From the NCBI RefSeq assembly GCF_000302595.1, contig NZ_JH947128.1:62001-126000 (forward strand): DNA of 64,000 bases. Reading direction: 5' to 3'. Position numbers and translations under genes: made by a program. Under the pieces are notes generated by a model. The model made no database searches and was not told where the DNA came from. It saw nothing but the letters and a program-made list of their open reading frames with translations. Source of the stretch: Pedobacter arcticus A12. GTDB lineage: Bacteria; Bacteroidota; Bacteroidia; Sphingobacteriales; Sphingobacteriaceae. Positions 9,234-18,507 of the stretch are shown here, piece after piece. Numbering within the stretch: position 1 is the stretch's first letter; every line of letters begins with the position of its first letter.

Positions 9234-12044
9234 ATGATTAATTACGCCAATTTAAAAACCATGAGTTACTCTTGGTTTTTTACTTCTTATGTACTTACAA
9301 TTGCTTTGTTGGCTTCCTTTAATGCAAAGGCAAATAACATTGCTTATGCTTCCGATTCGGTAAAAACAGAAAAAATCCGGATAAATATTGAGTCGGCAAA
9401 AGTAAACTCAAGCACTACAGAACTTGTTAAAGACGAGCGCTTGTCAACAAAAAAAGGTGCATCGCTTAAAGCTGCTATAAAAGCGGCAATTAACAACGAA
9501 AGAAACGAGCCAGATTTGGTTTTTAACGTTCAGGTACCAACCGCTGGCAGGTATACCATGCGTACTTATGCCACTACCAATGCAGAAGGTGCAGCGCTAA
9601 TGAAAAAAGCAAAAGGTAAATTGGAGTCATTATTTATCAAAATTCAAATTGATGATAACCGGCCTACAAAAAGGGTAGTTTACGTTCCTTGGGATATACC
9701 TTCACAAACCGCAGGAAAATTTGATTTTACCGGCAGGCCACAGCAAATAAAAATCTGGTTACCCCGAGGTGTTCAGTTTGATTATGTAGACCTTTCAACT
9801 TATACGCCTCCAGCGGTTCCGCTTAAAGCACAAAACTTCGTACCGCAGGTTGTTCCACCTGCATCACATCCAAGGCTTTGGGTTAACCAAGAATCGTTAC
9901 CCTTGATCAAATCTAGAGTGCATGCTTCTGAAAATGCTGTAGCTTGGGCAAATGTCAAAAAAGCCGCTCAAGAACCATTTGTTTTTAAGTTCGACCCAAA
10001 TGTAGAAACCAAATATAACGAAGCATTAGAAACTGCCGCAGAAAAAAAAGCATTTTACTACCTCATGACTGGCGATAAAACCATTGGTAAAGAGGCGCTA
10101 ACTTTAATGGACGAATACTTATATACAGTTGAGTACGGAAACGTTTTAGACGTTACCAGAGAGATTGGACGAGCAATTTTTATTGGTTCAGAAGTTTATG
10201 ACTGGTGCTATGATTTAATGGACGCCAAACAGAAAGACCGCATGCAACACAGCTTATTGCGACTGGCTGATGACATGGAAATTGGTTGGCCTCCGTTTTT
10301 AGAAAGCATTGTTTATGGCCACGGTAACGAGGCGCAAGTTTGTAGAGATTTACTTTCTATGAGCATTGCCATTTACGATGAAAATCCCCTACCCTACAAA
10401 TACACATCTTATGCTGTTTTAGAACAACTGGTACCCATGCGTAAGTTCCAATACCAATCTGGAAGGCATAACCAAGGTGTTAGCTATGGCGCTTACAGGT
10501 TTGGATGGGATTTACATGCAGCTTGGCTGTTTTACAGAATGACAGGCAAAGAGGTTTTTGATAGCAACATCAAAGACGTATCGAGCCAGTTTTTGTACAT
10601 GCGTACGCCAGATGGGCAAATGCTAAGAGACGGAGACGGCTTTGGCACCTCGGTTAACGGAAAACCTTATTATTGGAGCAATCCACAAACTACTTTATTG
10701 GCTTACGCGTACGGAGACAACCCGATGTTAAAAGCAGATTTTATACGCCAGGGCGGTTTAAATGCTAATCCAGTACTTTATTTGTTGCTAAACAATCCTA
10801 GTTTAAAACCAGCTACATCAAGTACATTGTCCTTAACCAAAGATTTCGGACCAGTTTTAGGAGGTATGGTGGCCAGAACTGGCTGGGATATCAGTGACGA
10901 AAGCGATGACGTAGTTGCAGAAATTAAAGGTGGCGGTTATCAGTTTGCTAACCATCAGCACAGCGATGCGGGATCTATGCAATTATTTTACAGAGGTTTC
11001 CAGTTTGGCGATATCGGGCTTTATAAGTTTTACGGTACGCCTTACGATATGAATTTCAATAAGCGTTCGATATCACACAGCATGATGCTTGCGGTTGACC
11101 CTAATGAGAAATTCGGGACGGCCGAATCTAACGATGGTGGTACTAAATCAGTACGCATCAATCCCGAAACCGAAGAACAAGTTGTTACAGATTCATTTTT
11201 CCATAACGGTAAAGTATTGTCAACAGATTTTGGCCCATCTAAAACAAAGCCTTACTTCAGCTATTTTTCTGTTGATTTAACAAGCGCTTACTCTTCTAAA
11301 ATAACTTCGTATAATAGAAATTTCTGTTTCTTAAATACCGGAATTAAAGAATTCCCTGCAATTATTATTGTGGCAGACGACATGACAACCTCTGATCCTA
11401 ATTTTAAAAAATACTGGCAGATCAATTCCATCAACAGGCCCGAAACTGATGACGACAAGCTTATTTTCCATGCAACCTACAAAGGTAGAACCGGAAAAAC
11501 GTTTATGAATATGTTAACGCCTAGTGCTTCAGAGCGTGAAACAACGACATTAAGTGGCGATGAGGCAATAAGTTCTTTTGGATTTAAATACACTGTTCCA
11601 ATTACTAATTATCCCGAATCGCATGCCAGTAGAACAATGATTTCTCCACTTAAAGCTAAGGCTAACGACCGCTTTGTTACCGTTTTCCAAGTAACTAATG
11701 AGCAAAATACGCCACTACCTGTTGAGCATTTCAAAACTAGTGTTAGTGATGTTATTCTGGTTGCCGACAGGCTGGTGAGCCTACCAACCAAACCTTCGCT
11801 AATTAAGGAAAACTTTGTGATTGACGTTCCAAAAAGCAAGAAAACTTATCAGGTGCTTCTTACCGGAATAAATACTGGCACTTGGAATGTTGTTGATAAG
11901 CATTCAAACCTAAAATTCAACGTGGAAGTAAAAAACGGCGAAAACACCATCTTCTTTATAGCTAAAAGTGGCGAATTCACTGTTAGTCCGGGTTTACTTA
12001 AAAACGCAAAAATGCTGGTTCGCAATGAGAAGTTAATGCCATAA
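9234..12044 (+). CDS. Heparinase II/III-family polysaccharide lyase, secreted
   Basis: The 936-residue protein begins with a hydrophobic leader (SWFFTSYVLTIALLASFNAKA) and a beta-rich N-terminal module of about 190 residues. Next comes HPRLWVNQESLPLIKSRV, typical of the (alpha/alpha) toroid of heparinase II/III-like lyases, with NQGVSYGAYRFGWDLHAA in the toroid. The C-terminal beta-sandwich starts with the Heparinase_II_III_C signature FANHQHSDAGSMQLFYRG, with His574 and His576. The family cleaves uronic-acid-containing polysaccharides (heparin/heparan, alginate, chondroitin-like, ulvan) by beta-elimination; the exact substrate is unknown. The start may be 9234 or the internal ATG at 9261 (MSYSWFF), which gives a more normal leader. 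A strong terminator follows, closing the PUL. Confidence 0.87.
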   Translation: MINYANLKTMSYSWFFTSYVLTIALLASFNAKANNIAYASDSVKTEKIRINIESAKVNSSTTELVKDERLSTKKGASLKAAIKAAINNERNEPDLVFNVQVPTAGRYTMRTYATTNAEGAALMKKAKGKLESLFIKIQIDDNRPTKRVVYVPWDIPSQTAGKFDFTGRPQQIKIWLPRGVQFDYVDLSTYTPPAVPLKAQNFVPQVVPPASHPRLWVNQESLPLIKSRVHASENAVAWANVKKAAQEPFVFKFDPNVETKYNEALETAAEKKAFYYLMTGDKTIGKEALTLMDEYLYTVEYGNVLDVTREIGRAIFIGSEVYDWCYDLMDAKQKDRMQHSLLRLADDMEIGWPPFLESIVYGHGNEAQVCRDLLSMSIAIYDENPLPYKYTSYAVLEQLVPMRKFQYQSGRHNQGVSYGAYRFGWDLHAAWLFYRMTGKEVFDSNIKDVSSQFLYMRTPDGQMLRDGDGFGTSVNGKPYYWSNPQTTLLAYAYGDNPMLKADFIRQGGLNANPVLYLLLNNPSLKPATSSTLSLTKDFGPVLGGMVARTGWDISDESDDVVAEIKGGGYQFANHQHSDAGSMQLFYRGFQFGDIGLYKFYGTPYDMNFNKRSISHSMMLAVDPNEKFGTAESNDGGTKSVRINPETEEQVVTDSFFHNGKVLSTDFGPSKTKPYFSYFSVDLTSAYSSKITSYNRNFCFLNTGIKEFPAIIIVADDMTTSDPNFKKYWQINSINRPETDDDKLIFHATYKGRTGKTFMNMLTPSASERETTTLSGDEAISSFGFKYTVPITNYPESHASRTMISPLKAKANDRFVTVFQVTNEQNTPLPVEHFKTSVSDVILVADRLVSLPTKPSLIKENFVIDVPKSKKTYQVLLTGINTGTWNVVDKHSNLKFNVEVKNGENTIFFIAKSGEFTVSPGLLKNAKMLVRNEKLMP

Positions 12045-12067
12045 GCTTTATTTTAAACCATTTTTAA

Positions 12068-12110
12068 AACAACATATAATAAGCTTTTGCTGTATTATAT
12101 GTTGTTTTTT
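12068..12110 (+). terminator. Strong intrinsic terminator closing the left PUL
   Basis: Perfect 14-bp arms AACAACATATAATA (12068-12081) and TATTATATGTTGTT (12093-12106) are followed by a T-run. This is a canonical stem-loop with U-tract on the + strand after the lyase gene. Confidence 0.9.
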
Positions 12111-12259
12111 TGTTTAGCGTTCACCGCTTTGCGTCTGTCTCTAACAATGAGCAAACGTCCAAATACTGCTTCCAGTAGATTTAAAATTACAAACTAACAT
12201 TCATTTACAAGTGCATTTTCTCTTTTATTAGATAAATTTCAAACAGATTCTAATATGGC

Positions 12260-12288
12260 TTGCCAATAAATTGTTTCAATTAAATTTG
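12260..12288 (+). promoter_or_regulatory. Bacteroidota housekeeping promoter for the sigma-54 activator gene
   Basis: TTG at 12260-12262 and TAAATTTG at 12281-12288 are 18 bases apart, matching the Bacteroidota -33/-7 consensus (TTG and TAnnTTTG). Transcription would begin near 12294, about 80 bases before the chosen ATG. The rest of 12111-12373 shows no gene. Confidence 0.65.
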
Positions 12289-12373
12289 CAAACATTATTA
12301 TCGGGTAAATGAAATAGATAACTTTGTTGCTCGCAATAAATTGCGAAACACAAACACTTGTCCGCTACTGCCA

Positions 12374-13711
12374 ATGGAAAGCACCGTATTAATTATTGAC
12401 GACGAAAAAAAACTGTGTGGTTTACTTGCCCGCATTATAGAACTGGAAGGATTTAAGGTTTTTCAGGCAAATACTGCAAAAGACGGACTTAAAATTCTTG
12501 CCAATCAAATGGTACTTGTAGTCATTAGCGATGTAAAACTGCCTGATTTTAATGGTGTAGAGCTGGTTAAAGAAATTAAAAAGTTAAGTCCATATACAGA
12601 AGTTATCAACTTAACTGCCTTTGGAACTATACAAGACGGGGTTGCCTCCATGCGAAATGGGGCTTTTGATTACATTACCAAAGGCGATGACAACGATAAG
12701 ATAATACCACTGGTTTATAAGGCTATGGACAAGGCAAAGCTGGCACTAAGGCTATTCGAACTGGAAAAAAAGATTTCCTCAAAATTTAGTTTTTCTGCCA
12801 TTTTGGGCCAATCAAAAGCAATTAAAAGTGCCATATCGTTAGCATCTAAAGTAGCGCCTACCGATACCACCGTATTGCTATTGGGAGAAACCGGTACCGG
12901 AAAAGAGGTTTTTGCACAAGCTATCCACTATGAAAGTCATCGAAAAAACAAAAATTTTGTTGCGGTAAATTGTAGTGGTTTCAATCCAGAACTTTTAGAA
13001 AGCGAACTTTTTGGGTATAAAAGCGGGGCCTTTACTGGCGCACATAAAGATAAGAAAGGTTTGCTGGAAGAAGCGGACGAGGGTACGCTATTTCTGGATG
13101 AGATTGGCGAAATGAACACTGATTTACAAGCCAAACTGTTACGGGTTTTAGAGAATCAGACTTATATTAAGGTTGGAGATACACAAACCAGGAAAGTTAA
13201 TGTTAGAATTATAGCCGCAACAAACCGCGATCTAAAACACGAAGCTGAAGCAGGAAAATTCAGGCTCGACCTTTATTACCGACTATCTGTATTCTCTATT
13301 GAGTTGCCTGCGCTGGCGCAAAGGAAAATGGATATTATGCCAATAGCCTTGCATTACCTCACAGGTTTTGCAACAAAACTAAATAAGCCCGACCTAAAAG
13401 TTGATCAAGAGTTTACGGATTTACTCACCGCTTACCATTGGAAGGGCAATATCCGAGAATTAAAAAATGTAATGGAAAGGGTAGCGATATTGGCAGACGA
13501 CGATTTAATTACCGCTACTTTATTACCTTTCGAATTTCACCAGCTATCAACGCAACTTACACCATCTAATTCGATGAATATGGAGTTGATGGAAAAACAA
13601 CACATCATTAAAGTTTTACAGCATACCCGAAACAACAAAACCGAAACAGCAAGGCTCTTGGGCATTGGTCTCACTACGCTTTATCGTAAAATAGAACTAT
13701 ATAATATTTAA
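12374..13711 (+). CDS. NtrC-family sigma-54-dependent response regulator linked to kdp
   Basis: The receiver domain starts STVLIIDDEKK and has its phospho-acceptor in VISDVKLPDF (Asp53 from this start). The AAA+ domain has GETGTGKEV (Walker A), the sigma-54-contacting GAFTGA loop in SGAFTGAHKDK, LFLDEIGEM (Walker B) and AATNRDLKHE. A Fis-type helix-turn-helix (NKTETARLLGIGLTTLYRKI) ends the protein. This is a complete sigma-54 activator. A longer frame begins with TTG at 12341 (adds 11 residues), but the ATG places the receiver strand at the normal position. The kdp genes follow with a -24/-12-like element in front, so this protein probably replaces the OmpR-type KdpE used by enterobacteria. 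Its partner kinase is probably the 20898-22652 product (inference). Confidence 0.9.
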   Translation: MESTVLIIDDEKKLCGLLARIIELEGFKVFQANTAKDGLKILANQMVLVVISDVKLPDFNGVELVKEIKKLSPYTEVINLTAFGTIQDGVASMRNGAFDYITKGDDNDKIIPLVYKAMDKAKLALRLFELEKKISSKFSFSAILGQSKAIKSAISLASKVAPTDTTVLLLGETGTGKEVFAQAIHYESHRKNKNFVAVNCSGFNPELLESELFGYKSGAFTGAHKDKKGLLEEADEGTLFLDEIGEMNTDLQAKLLRVLENQTYIKVGDTQTRKVNVRIIAATNRDLKHEAEAGKFRLDLYYRLSVFSIELPALAQRKMDIMPIALHYLTGFATKLNKPDLKVDQEFTDLLTAYHWKGNIRELKNVMERVAILADDDLITATLLPFEFHQLSTQLTPSNSMNMELMEKQHIIKVLQHTRNNKTETARLLGIGLTTLYRKIELYNI

Positions 13712-13735
13712 TCCCAACCTCTTCCATTTTAGAAA

Positions 13736-13765
13736 AACCACTCCATTCTGGGGTGGTTTTTTTTT
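13736..13765 (+). terminator. Intrinsic terminator between the activator and kdp
   Basis: AACCACTCC (13736-13744) pairs with GGGGTGGTT (13750-13758) with one G-T wobble. A run of nine T follows. It separates the regulator gene from kdp, so kdp needs its own promoter. Confidence 0.85.
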
Positions 13766-13831
13766 GCCTTAAAAACTCCTCAATCACCTTAAAAAGCTAT
13801 CAAATAACGCTTTAAGTAAAATCATTCTGCT

Positions 13832-13848
13832 TTGGTACGGCGGTTGGT
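13832..13848 (+). promoter_or_regulatory. Probable sigma-54 (-24/-12) promoter of the kdp operon
   Basis: TTGGTACG followed by GCGG and TTGGT matches the sigma-54 consensus TTGGCACG-N4-TTGCW. The invariant -24 GG is at 13834-13835, with exactly ten bases to the -12 dinucleotide at 13846-13847. That dinucleotide is GG instead of GC, the only deviation at a key position. Transcription would start near 13859, just before the micro-ORF. The element lies between an intrinsic terminator and kdp, directly downstream of a sigma-54 activator gene, which supports it. Confidence 0.65.
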
Positions 13849-13872
13849 AAGGGCAGATAAAAACAGATTCAT

Positions 13873-13956
13873 ATGCTTACAATCCTTTTATTAATTGCCT
13901 TGCTCGTATGTTGCTGGGCGTTTTACAAATCAATCGACTGGTTCGAAAAAATCTAG
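13873..13956 (+). CDS. 27-residue membrane micro-protein upstream of kdpF
   Basis: An ATG at 13873 opens a 27-codon frame: a hydrophobic helix (LTILLLIALLVCCWAFYK, residues 2-19) and a short tail SIDWFEKI. It ends 5 bases before kdpF. The size, single helix and position in the operon make a single-span membrane peptide likely, perhaps a second accessory of the KdpFABC complex alongside KdpF. I do not recognise a named family. The frame could be fortuitous because it is short, but the clean hydrophobic helix, tight spacing and placement just after the predicted transcription start favour a real gene. Confidence 0.6.
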   Translation: MLTILLLIALLVCCWAFYKSIDWFEKI

Positions 13957-13961
13957 AAATT

Positions 13962-14039
13962 ATGATCGCATTATTCTTCATCGCAATTGCAGTATTCATA
14001 TATATGATATATGTGCTGCTTAAACCCGAAAAATTTTAA
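13962..14039 (+). CDS. kdpF: Potassium-transporting ATPase small subunit KdpF
   Basis: This 25-residue peptide is one transmembrane helix (MIALFFIAIAVFIYMIYVLL) with a KPEKF tail, the typical KdpF pattern of a single span followed by a Lys-Pro-Glu-x-Phe-like end. KdpF stabilises the KdpFABC complex in the inner membrane. It ends 8 bases before kdpA. It is too short for standard gene calling but is secure from sequence and position. Confidence 0.9.
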   Translation: MIALFFIAIAVFIYMIYVLLKPEKF

Positions 14040-14047
14040 TCACTATT

Positions 14048-15766
14048 ATGAACACAGAATTACTTGGTATAATTGTTACCTACGGACTAACATTGTTGTT
14101 AGCTATACCACTCGGTATCTACCTGGCAAAAGTATTTGCTGGCGAAAAAGTATGGACTGACTTTTTAAATCCATTTGAAAAAGGAATTTATAAGTTATCC
14201 GGAATCAACCCTAAAGAGGAAATGAACTGGAAACAACATATGAAAGCCTTAATTACCATCAACGCTGTTTGGCTGGTTTACGGTTTCTTCATGTTGATGT
14301 TTCAGGGATATTTACCGCTAAACCCCGATGGAAACCCTGGGATGACACCCGATCTTTCCTTTAATACGGTAATCAGCTTCGTGGTAAACTGTAACCTACA
14401 GCACTACTCTGGCGAAAGTGGCCTTACTTATTTAACACAACATTTCGTAATCATGTTTCTGCAGTTTGTAAGTGCAGCAACCGGTATTGCAGCTGCCGTT
14501 GTACTATTTAAAGCTTTTAGAGATAAAACAACAACCAATCTTGGTAACTTTTGGGTTTTCTTTACACAGTCAATAACCCGCTTACTGTTACCTATTTCCG
14601 TTGTGATAGCTATTATTCTAGCATTCAACGGCACACCAACCAGTTACGAGGGGAAAGATCAAATTGTTTCACTTCAAGGTGATACCGTAAACGTATCACG
14701 AGGACCTGCCGCAGGAATGGTTGCTATTAAACATTTGGGTACTAACGGTGGTGGTTGGTTTGGGGTAAATGCAGCCCATCCGCTTGAGAATCCAAACTAT
14801 GTAACTTACATCACAGAAATGGTGGCGCAGGTTTTAATTCCTATCGCCATGATATTTGCTTTCGGCTGGTTCATCCGCAGAAAAAAAATGGCTTGGGTCA
14901 TATTTGGAGTCATGACACTCGGTATGCTCTTACTGCTTGTACCCACGTTAATAAGTGAACTTGGTGGTAGCCCGGCAATTTCCAAAATGGGAATCTCGCA
15001 GGCAACTGGCGCAATGGAAGGCAAAGATGTTCGGTTTGGACCTACCGCAACAGGTTATTGGAGCACCGTTACAACAATTATTTCTACAGGGTCTGTAAAC
15101 TCTATGCATGACAGTACCATGCCTTTAACCGGCATGCTTCAGCTTGTTGCAATGATGATGAACTGTTTTTACGGCGGTGTTGGTGTTGGGTTACTCAACT
15201 ATTTCACATTTATCATTATTGCGGTATTTATTTCTGGTTTAATGGTAGGGCGAACGCCAGAATTTTTAGGGCACAAAGTGGAAGCCCGAGAGGTAAAGAT
15301 TGCCTCAATTATTGCATTGTTACATCCTTTTATCATACTGGTGGGTACCGCAATAGCGACTTATACCCTCGTTTATTTTCCAGATGCAGCATGGGCTGTT
15401 AAACCCGCAAATTGGTTAAACAATCCTGGATTTCACGGCTTCTCTGAGATGCTGTATGAAAACACCTCTGCCGCAGCAAACAATGGTTCTGGTTTTGAAG
15501 GCCTGGGAGACAACAACGTATTTTGGAACGTATTAACAGGTTTTGTGCTCATACTCGGCCGTTTTTTACCAATCATTGGGCCGGTTGCAATTGCCGGACT
15601 TTTAGGAGCAAAGAAATACATTCCCGAATCTAACGGAACATTAAAAACAGATACTGTAACTTTTGGTGTGATGACCTTTGTGGTGATTGTTATTATTGCC
15701 GCACTTGCGTTTTTCCCAGCACTAACTTTAGGTCCTTTGGCCGAGTACTTTACCTTAACTAGATAA
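14048..15766 (+). CDS. kdpA: Potassium-transporting ATPase subunit KdpA
   Basis: The 572-residue polytopic membrane protein has KdpA motifs: SFVVNCNLQHYSGESGL around the first selectivity loop, GTNGGGWFGVNAAHPLENP around the second, and GGVGVGLLNYF and NNGSGFEGL in later loops. It is the potassium-selective channel-like subunit of the Kdp P-type ATPase. Length matches the family (about 560-590). It follows kdpF by 8 bases and precedes kdpB by 4, so translation is coupled. No missing residue is apparent. Confidence 0.98.
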   Translation: MNTELLGIIVTYGLTLLLAIPLGIYLAKVFAGEKVWTDFLNPFEKGIYKLSGINPKEEMNWKQHMKALITINAVWLVYGFFMLMFQGYLPLNPDGNPGMTPDLSFNTVISFVVNCNLQHYSGESGLTYLTQHFVIMFLQFVSAATGIAAAVVLFKAFRDKTTTNLGNFWVFFTQSITRLLLPISVVIAIILAFNGTPTSYEGKDQIVSLQGDTVNVSRGPAAGMVAIKHLGTNGGGWFGVNAAHPLENPNYVTYITEMVAQVLIPIAMIFAFGWFIRRKKMAWVIFGVMTLGMLLLLVPTLISELGGSPAISKMGISQATGAMEGKDVRFGPTATGYWSTVTTIISTGSVNSMHDSTMPLTGMLQLVAMMMNCFYGGVGVGLLNYFTFIIIAVFISGLMVGRTPEFLGHKVEAREVKIASIIALLHPFIILVGTAIATYTLVYFPDAAWAVKPANWLNNPGFHGFSEMLYENTSAAANNGSGFEGLGDNNVFWNVLTGFVLILGRFLPIIGPVAIAGLLGAKKYIPESNGTLKTDTVTFGVMTFVVIVIIAALAFFPALTLGPLAEYFTLTR

Positions 15767-15770
15767 TACA

Positions 15771-17801
15771 ATGAAAAATAAATCTAATAAATTGTTTGAA
15801 CCTGCTTTAGTAAATACAGCGCTAAAACAGTCTTTTATCAAACTTGATCCCCGATTGATGGCCCGTAACCCAGTAATGTTTACGGTAGAAATTGGAACAG
15901 CTGTAATGCTATTTGTTACCATATATTCAATTAGCAATCCCAGTCAGGGTTCTTTTGGCTATAATTTAACAGTGTTTATAGTACTATTGCTTACGGTATT
16001 ATTTGGAAATTTTGCTGAAGCTATTGCCGAAGCAAGAGGGAAAGCTCAAGCAGATAGCTTAAGAAAAACGCGTGAAGAAACCCCCGCCAAAATTCTGATG
16101 AGCAATGGTAAAATAGAAATTCGTTCTTCCAATCTGCTTAGAAAAGGTGACGTTTTCATGTGCGAAACTGGCGATACCATCCCCACGGATGGAGAAATTA
16201 TTGAAGGAATTGCAACAATAGACGAATCTGCAATTACGGGTGAATCTGCTCCTGTAATCAGAGAATCTGGTGGCGATAAATCTTCTGTAACCGGTGGCAC
16301 CAAAGTGCTTTCAGACCAAATCAAAGTGCAGGTAACTACACAACCAGGAGAAAGCTTTTTAGATAAGATGATTGCTTTGGTAGAAGGTGCATCTCGTCAG
16401 AAAACACCAAACGAAATTGCTTTAACCATTCTGTTGGCAGGTTTTACTTTGGTTTTTATCATTGTATGTATCACTTTAAAGCCCTTTGCTGATTATGCAA
16501 ATACGCCAATAACCATCGCAGCTTTTATCTCTTTATTTGTATGTCTGATCCCAACGACTATCGGTGGCTTATTATCTGCAATTGGTATCGCAGGTATGGA
16601 CAGGGCTTTACGAGCTAACGTGATTACCAAATCTGGTAAGGCGGTAGAAACTGCCGGAGATATTGATGTTCTATTATTGGATAAAACTGGCACAATCACC
16701 ATTGGTAACCGTAAGGCAACTCATTTTTATAGCGCTCAAGGCGGAGATAATGAAGCTTTTGTAAATGCTTGCGTGTTGAGCTCAATGTCAGATGAAACAC
16801 CTGAAGGTAAATCAATTATAGAACTTGCTACTGTTCAAAACAATAAAATTTTAACAGCGCCAAAAGGATCTACATTCATCAAGTTTACTGCAGAAACAAG
16901 ATCAAGCGGAATGGATACCGCTGATGGCAGAAGAATTAGGAAAGGTGCTTTTGATTCTATTCGTAACATAGTTATTAAAGCCGGAAACCCTTTCCCAGCA
17001 GATATTGAAGAGCAGGTAAAATTGATTGCCGGAAATGGAGGCACTCCTTTAGTTGTTGCCGAAAACGAAAAAGCACTAGGTGTAATTGAGTTACAGGATA
17101 TTATTAAACCCGGCATTAGCGAGCGTTTTGAACGTCTACGCAAAATGGGTGTAAAAACCGTAATGGTAACCGGTGACAACCCTTTGACTGCAAAATTTAT
17201 CGCTGAAAAAGCTGGTGTAGATGATTTTATTGCCGAGGCCAAGCCCGAAGATAAAATGAATTACATTAAAGAAGAACAGGCTTTAGGTAAATTGGTAGCC
17301 ATGATGGGTGATGGTACAAATGATGCTCCTGCATTGGCCCAAGCAGATGTTGGTGTTGCCATGAACAGTGGAACGCAAGCCGCTAAGGAAGCTGGAAACA
17401 TGGTTGATTTAGACAACGACCCTACTAAGCTTATTGAAATTGTAGAGATTGGCAAACAGTTGTTAATTACCAGAGGAACGCTAACTACATTCTCTATCGC
17501 TAATGACGTGGCTAAGTATTTCGCTATTGTTCCAGCTTTGTTTATTGTTGCTATTCCAGCATTAAGTAGTATGAACATTATGAACTTACACAGCCCAGAA
17601 TCGGCAATTTTATCCGCTGTTATTTTCAATGCACTCATTATTCCTTTACTTATTCCAATTGCATTACGTGGTGTTTCTTACAAACCTATTGGTGCAAGTG
17701 CACTTTTACGCCGGAATATATTCATCTACGGTATAGGTGGTGTAATTGCTCCCTTTATCGGAATAAAATTAATAGATATCGTTGTTTCCCTAATCGTTTA
17801 A
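15771..17801 (+). CDS. kdpB: Potassium-transporting P-type ATPase subunit KdpB
   Basis: The 676-residue catalytic subunit has the P-type phosphorylation motif LLLDKTGTIT (Asp304 is the phospho-acceptor). The actuator loop is ITGESAPVIRESGGD, and the hinge sequences are VTGDNPLTA and MMGDGTNDAPALAQADVGVAM. The family motif IAGMDRALRANVITKSGKAVE precedes the phosphorylation site. It hydrolyses ATP to drive KdpA transport. Length is standard. It is separated from kdpA by 4 bases and from kdpC by 33. Confidence 0.98.
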   Translation: MKNKSNKLFEPALVNTALKQSFIKLDPRLMARNPVMFTVEIGTAVMLFVTIYSISNPSQGSFGYNLTVFIVLLLTVLFGNFAEAIAEARGKAQADSLRKTREETPAKILMSNGKIEIRSSNLLRKGDVFMCETGDTIPTDGEIIEGIATIDESAITGESAPVIRESGGDKSSVTGGTKVLSDQIKVQVTTQPGESFLDKMIALVEGASRQKTPNEIALTILLAGFTLVFIIVCITLKPFADYANTPITIAAFISLFVCLIPTTIGGLLSAIGIAGMDRALRANVITKSGKAVETAGDIDVLLLDKTGTITIGNRKATHFYSAQGGDNEAFVNACVLSSMSDETPEGKSIIELATVQNNKILTAPKGSTFIKFTAETRSSGMDTADGRRIRKGAFDSIRNIVIKAGNPFPADIEEQVKLIAGNGGTPLVVAENEKALGVIELQDIIKPGISERFERLRKMGVKTVMVTGDNPLTAKFIAEKAGVDDFIAEAKPEDKMNYIKEEQALGKLVAMMGDGTNDAPALAQADVGVAMNSGTQAAKEAGNMVDLDNDPTKLIEIVEIGKQLLITRGTLTTFSIANDVAKYFAIVPALFIVAIPALSSMNIMNLHSPESAILSAVIFNALIIPLLIPIALRGVSYKPIGASALLRRNIFIYGIGGVIAPFIGIKLIDIVVSLIV

Positions 17802-17834
17802 AGAATAACATCCATCAATATTTATAAAAATAAA

Positions 17835-18401
17835 ATGAAAAAATACATCATACAATCCTTACGTCTTACAGCAGTTCTATTGGTTTTGCTTTGCGTATTA
17901 TATCCATTATTTGTAGCCTTTGTAGGAAGCTTTTCAATAGGCGGAGGTGGCGGAGAAAAGATAATGAAAAATGGAAAAGCAGTAGGATATACTGCTATTG
18001 GTCAGTCATTTACCAAGCCTGAATATTTTTGGGGAAGACCATCTGCTGTAGATTATAACGCTGCAGGTTCTGGTGGCTCAAACAAAGGTCCATCAAACCC
18101 TGAATACCTGCAACAAGTAGCTGATAGGATAGATACTTTGCTAAAATACAATCCAACTATTGAGAAAGCTGATATTCCTGCGGAAATGGTTACGGCTTCT
18201 GGTAGTGGATTAGACCCGGATATTTCTGTGCAGGGTGCAAATATTCAGATTACACGAATTGCTGTTTACAGGCAATTAGATGAAAAAACCGTTGAAGACC
18301 TTGTTAAAAAGAACATCGAAGGCCCACTTTTAAACATGTTTGGTCCGTCAAAAGTAAACGTTTTAAAATTAAACGTAGCACTAGACGAGCTGAAGAAATA
18401 G
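17835..18401 (+). CDS. kdpC: Potassium-transporting ATPase subunit KdpC
   Basis: One N-terminal transmembrane helix (LTAVLLVLLCVLYPLFVAFVG) is followed by a periplasmic domain with KdpC motifs: GQSFTKPEYFWGRPSA, DYNAAGSGGSN, MVTASGSGLDPDIS and QITRIA. The 188-residue length is normal. KdpC contacts KdpA/KdpB and raises affinity of the pump. It is the last subunit gene of the operon; a structured spacer and a porin gene follow. Confidence 0.97.
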   Translation: MKKYIIQSLRLTAVLLVLLCVLYPLFVAFVGSFSIGGGGGEKIMKNGKAVGYTAIGQSFTKPEYFWGRPSAVDYNAAGSGGSNKGPSNPEYLQQVADRIDTLLKYNPTIEKADIPAEMVTASGSGLDPDISVQGANIQITRIAVYRQLDEKTVEDLVKKNIEGPLLNMFGPSKVNVLKLNVALDELKK

Positions 18402-18417
18402 CAAAAAATTAGAATTT

Positions 18418-18465
18418 CTAGCCACATGAATGCCCCTTTTGAAAACCTAATCAAAAGGTGGCTAG
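18418..18465 (+). terminator. Two-tier hairpin between kdpC and the porin gene
   Basis: Outer arms CTAGCCA (18418-18424) and TGGCTAG (18459-18465) enclose inner arms CCTTTTGA (18435-18442) and TCAAAAGG (18451-18458). The inner stem abuts the outer 3' arm and leaves a 10-base bulge on the 5' side. No T-run follows directly, so it may be a processing or mRNA-stability element instead of a true terminator. Confidence 0.55.
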
Positions 18466-18507
18466 GAGTTTCTTTGTCCAAATTTTTAAAAATTATCTCA
18501 AAAACAA

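Noticed and set aside
12341-12373. TTG start of the sigma-54 activator
   Set aside because: The receiver domain begins normally at the ATG at 12374; the extra residues match nothing.
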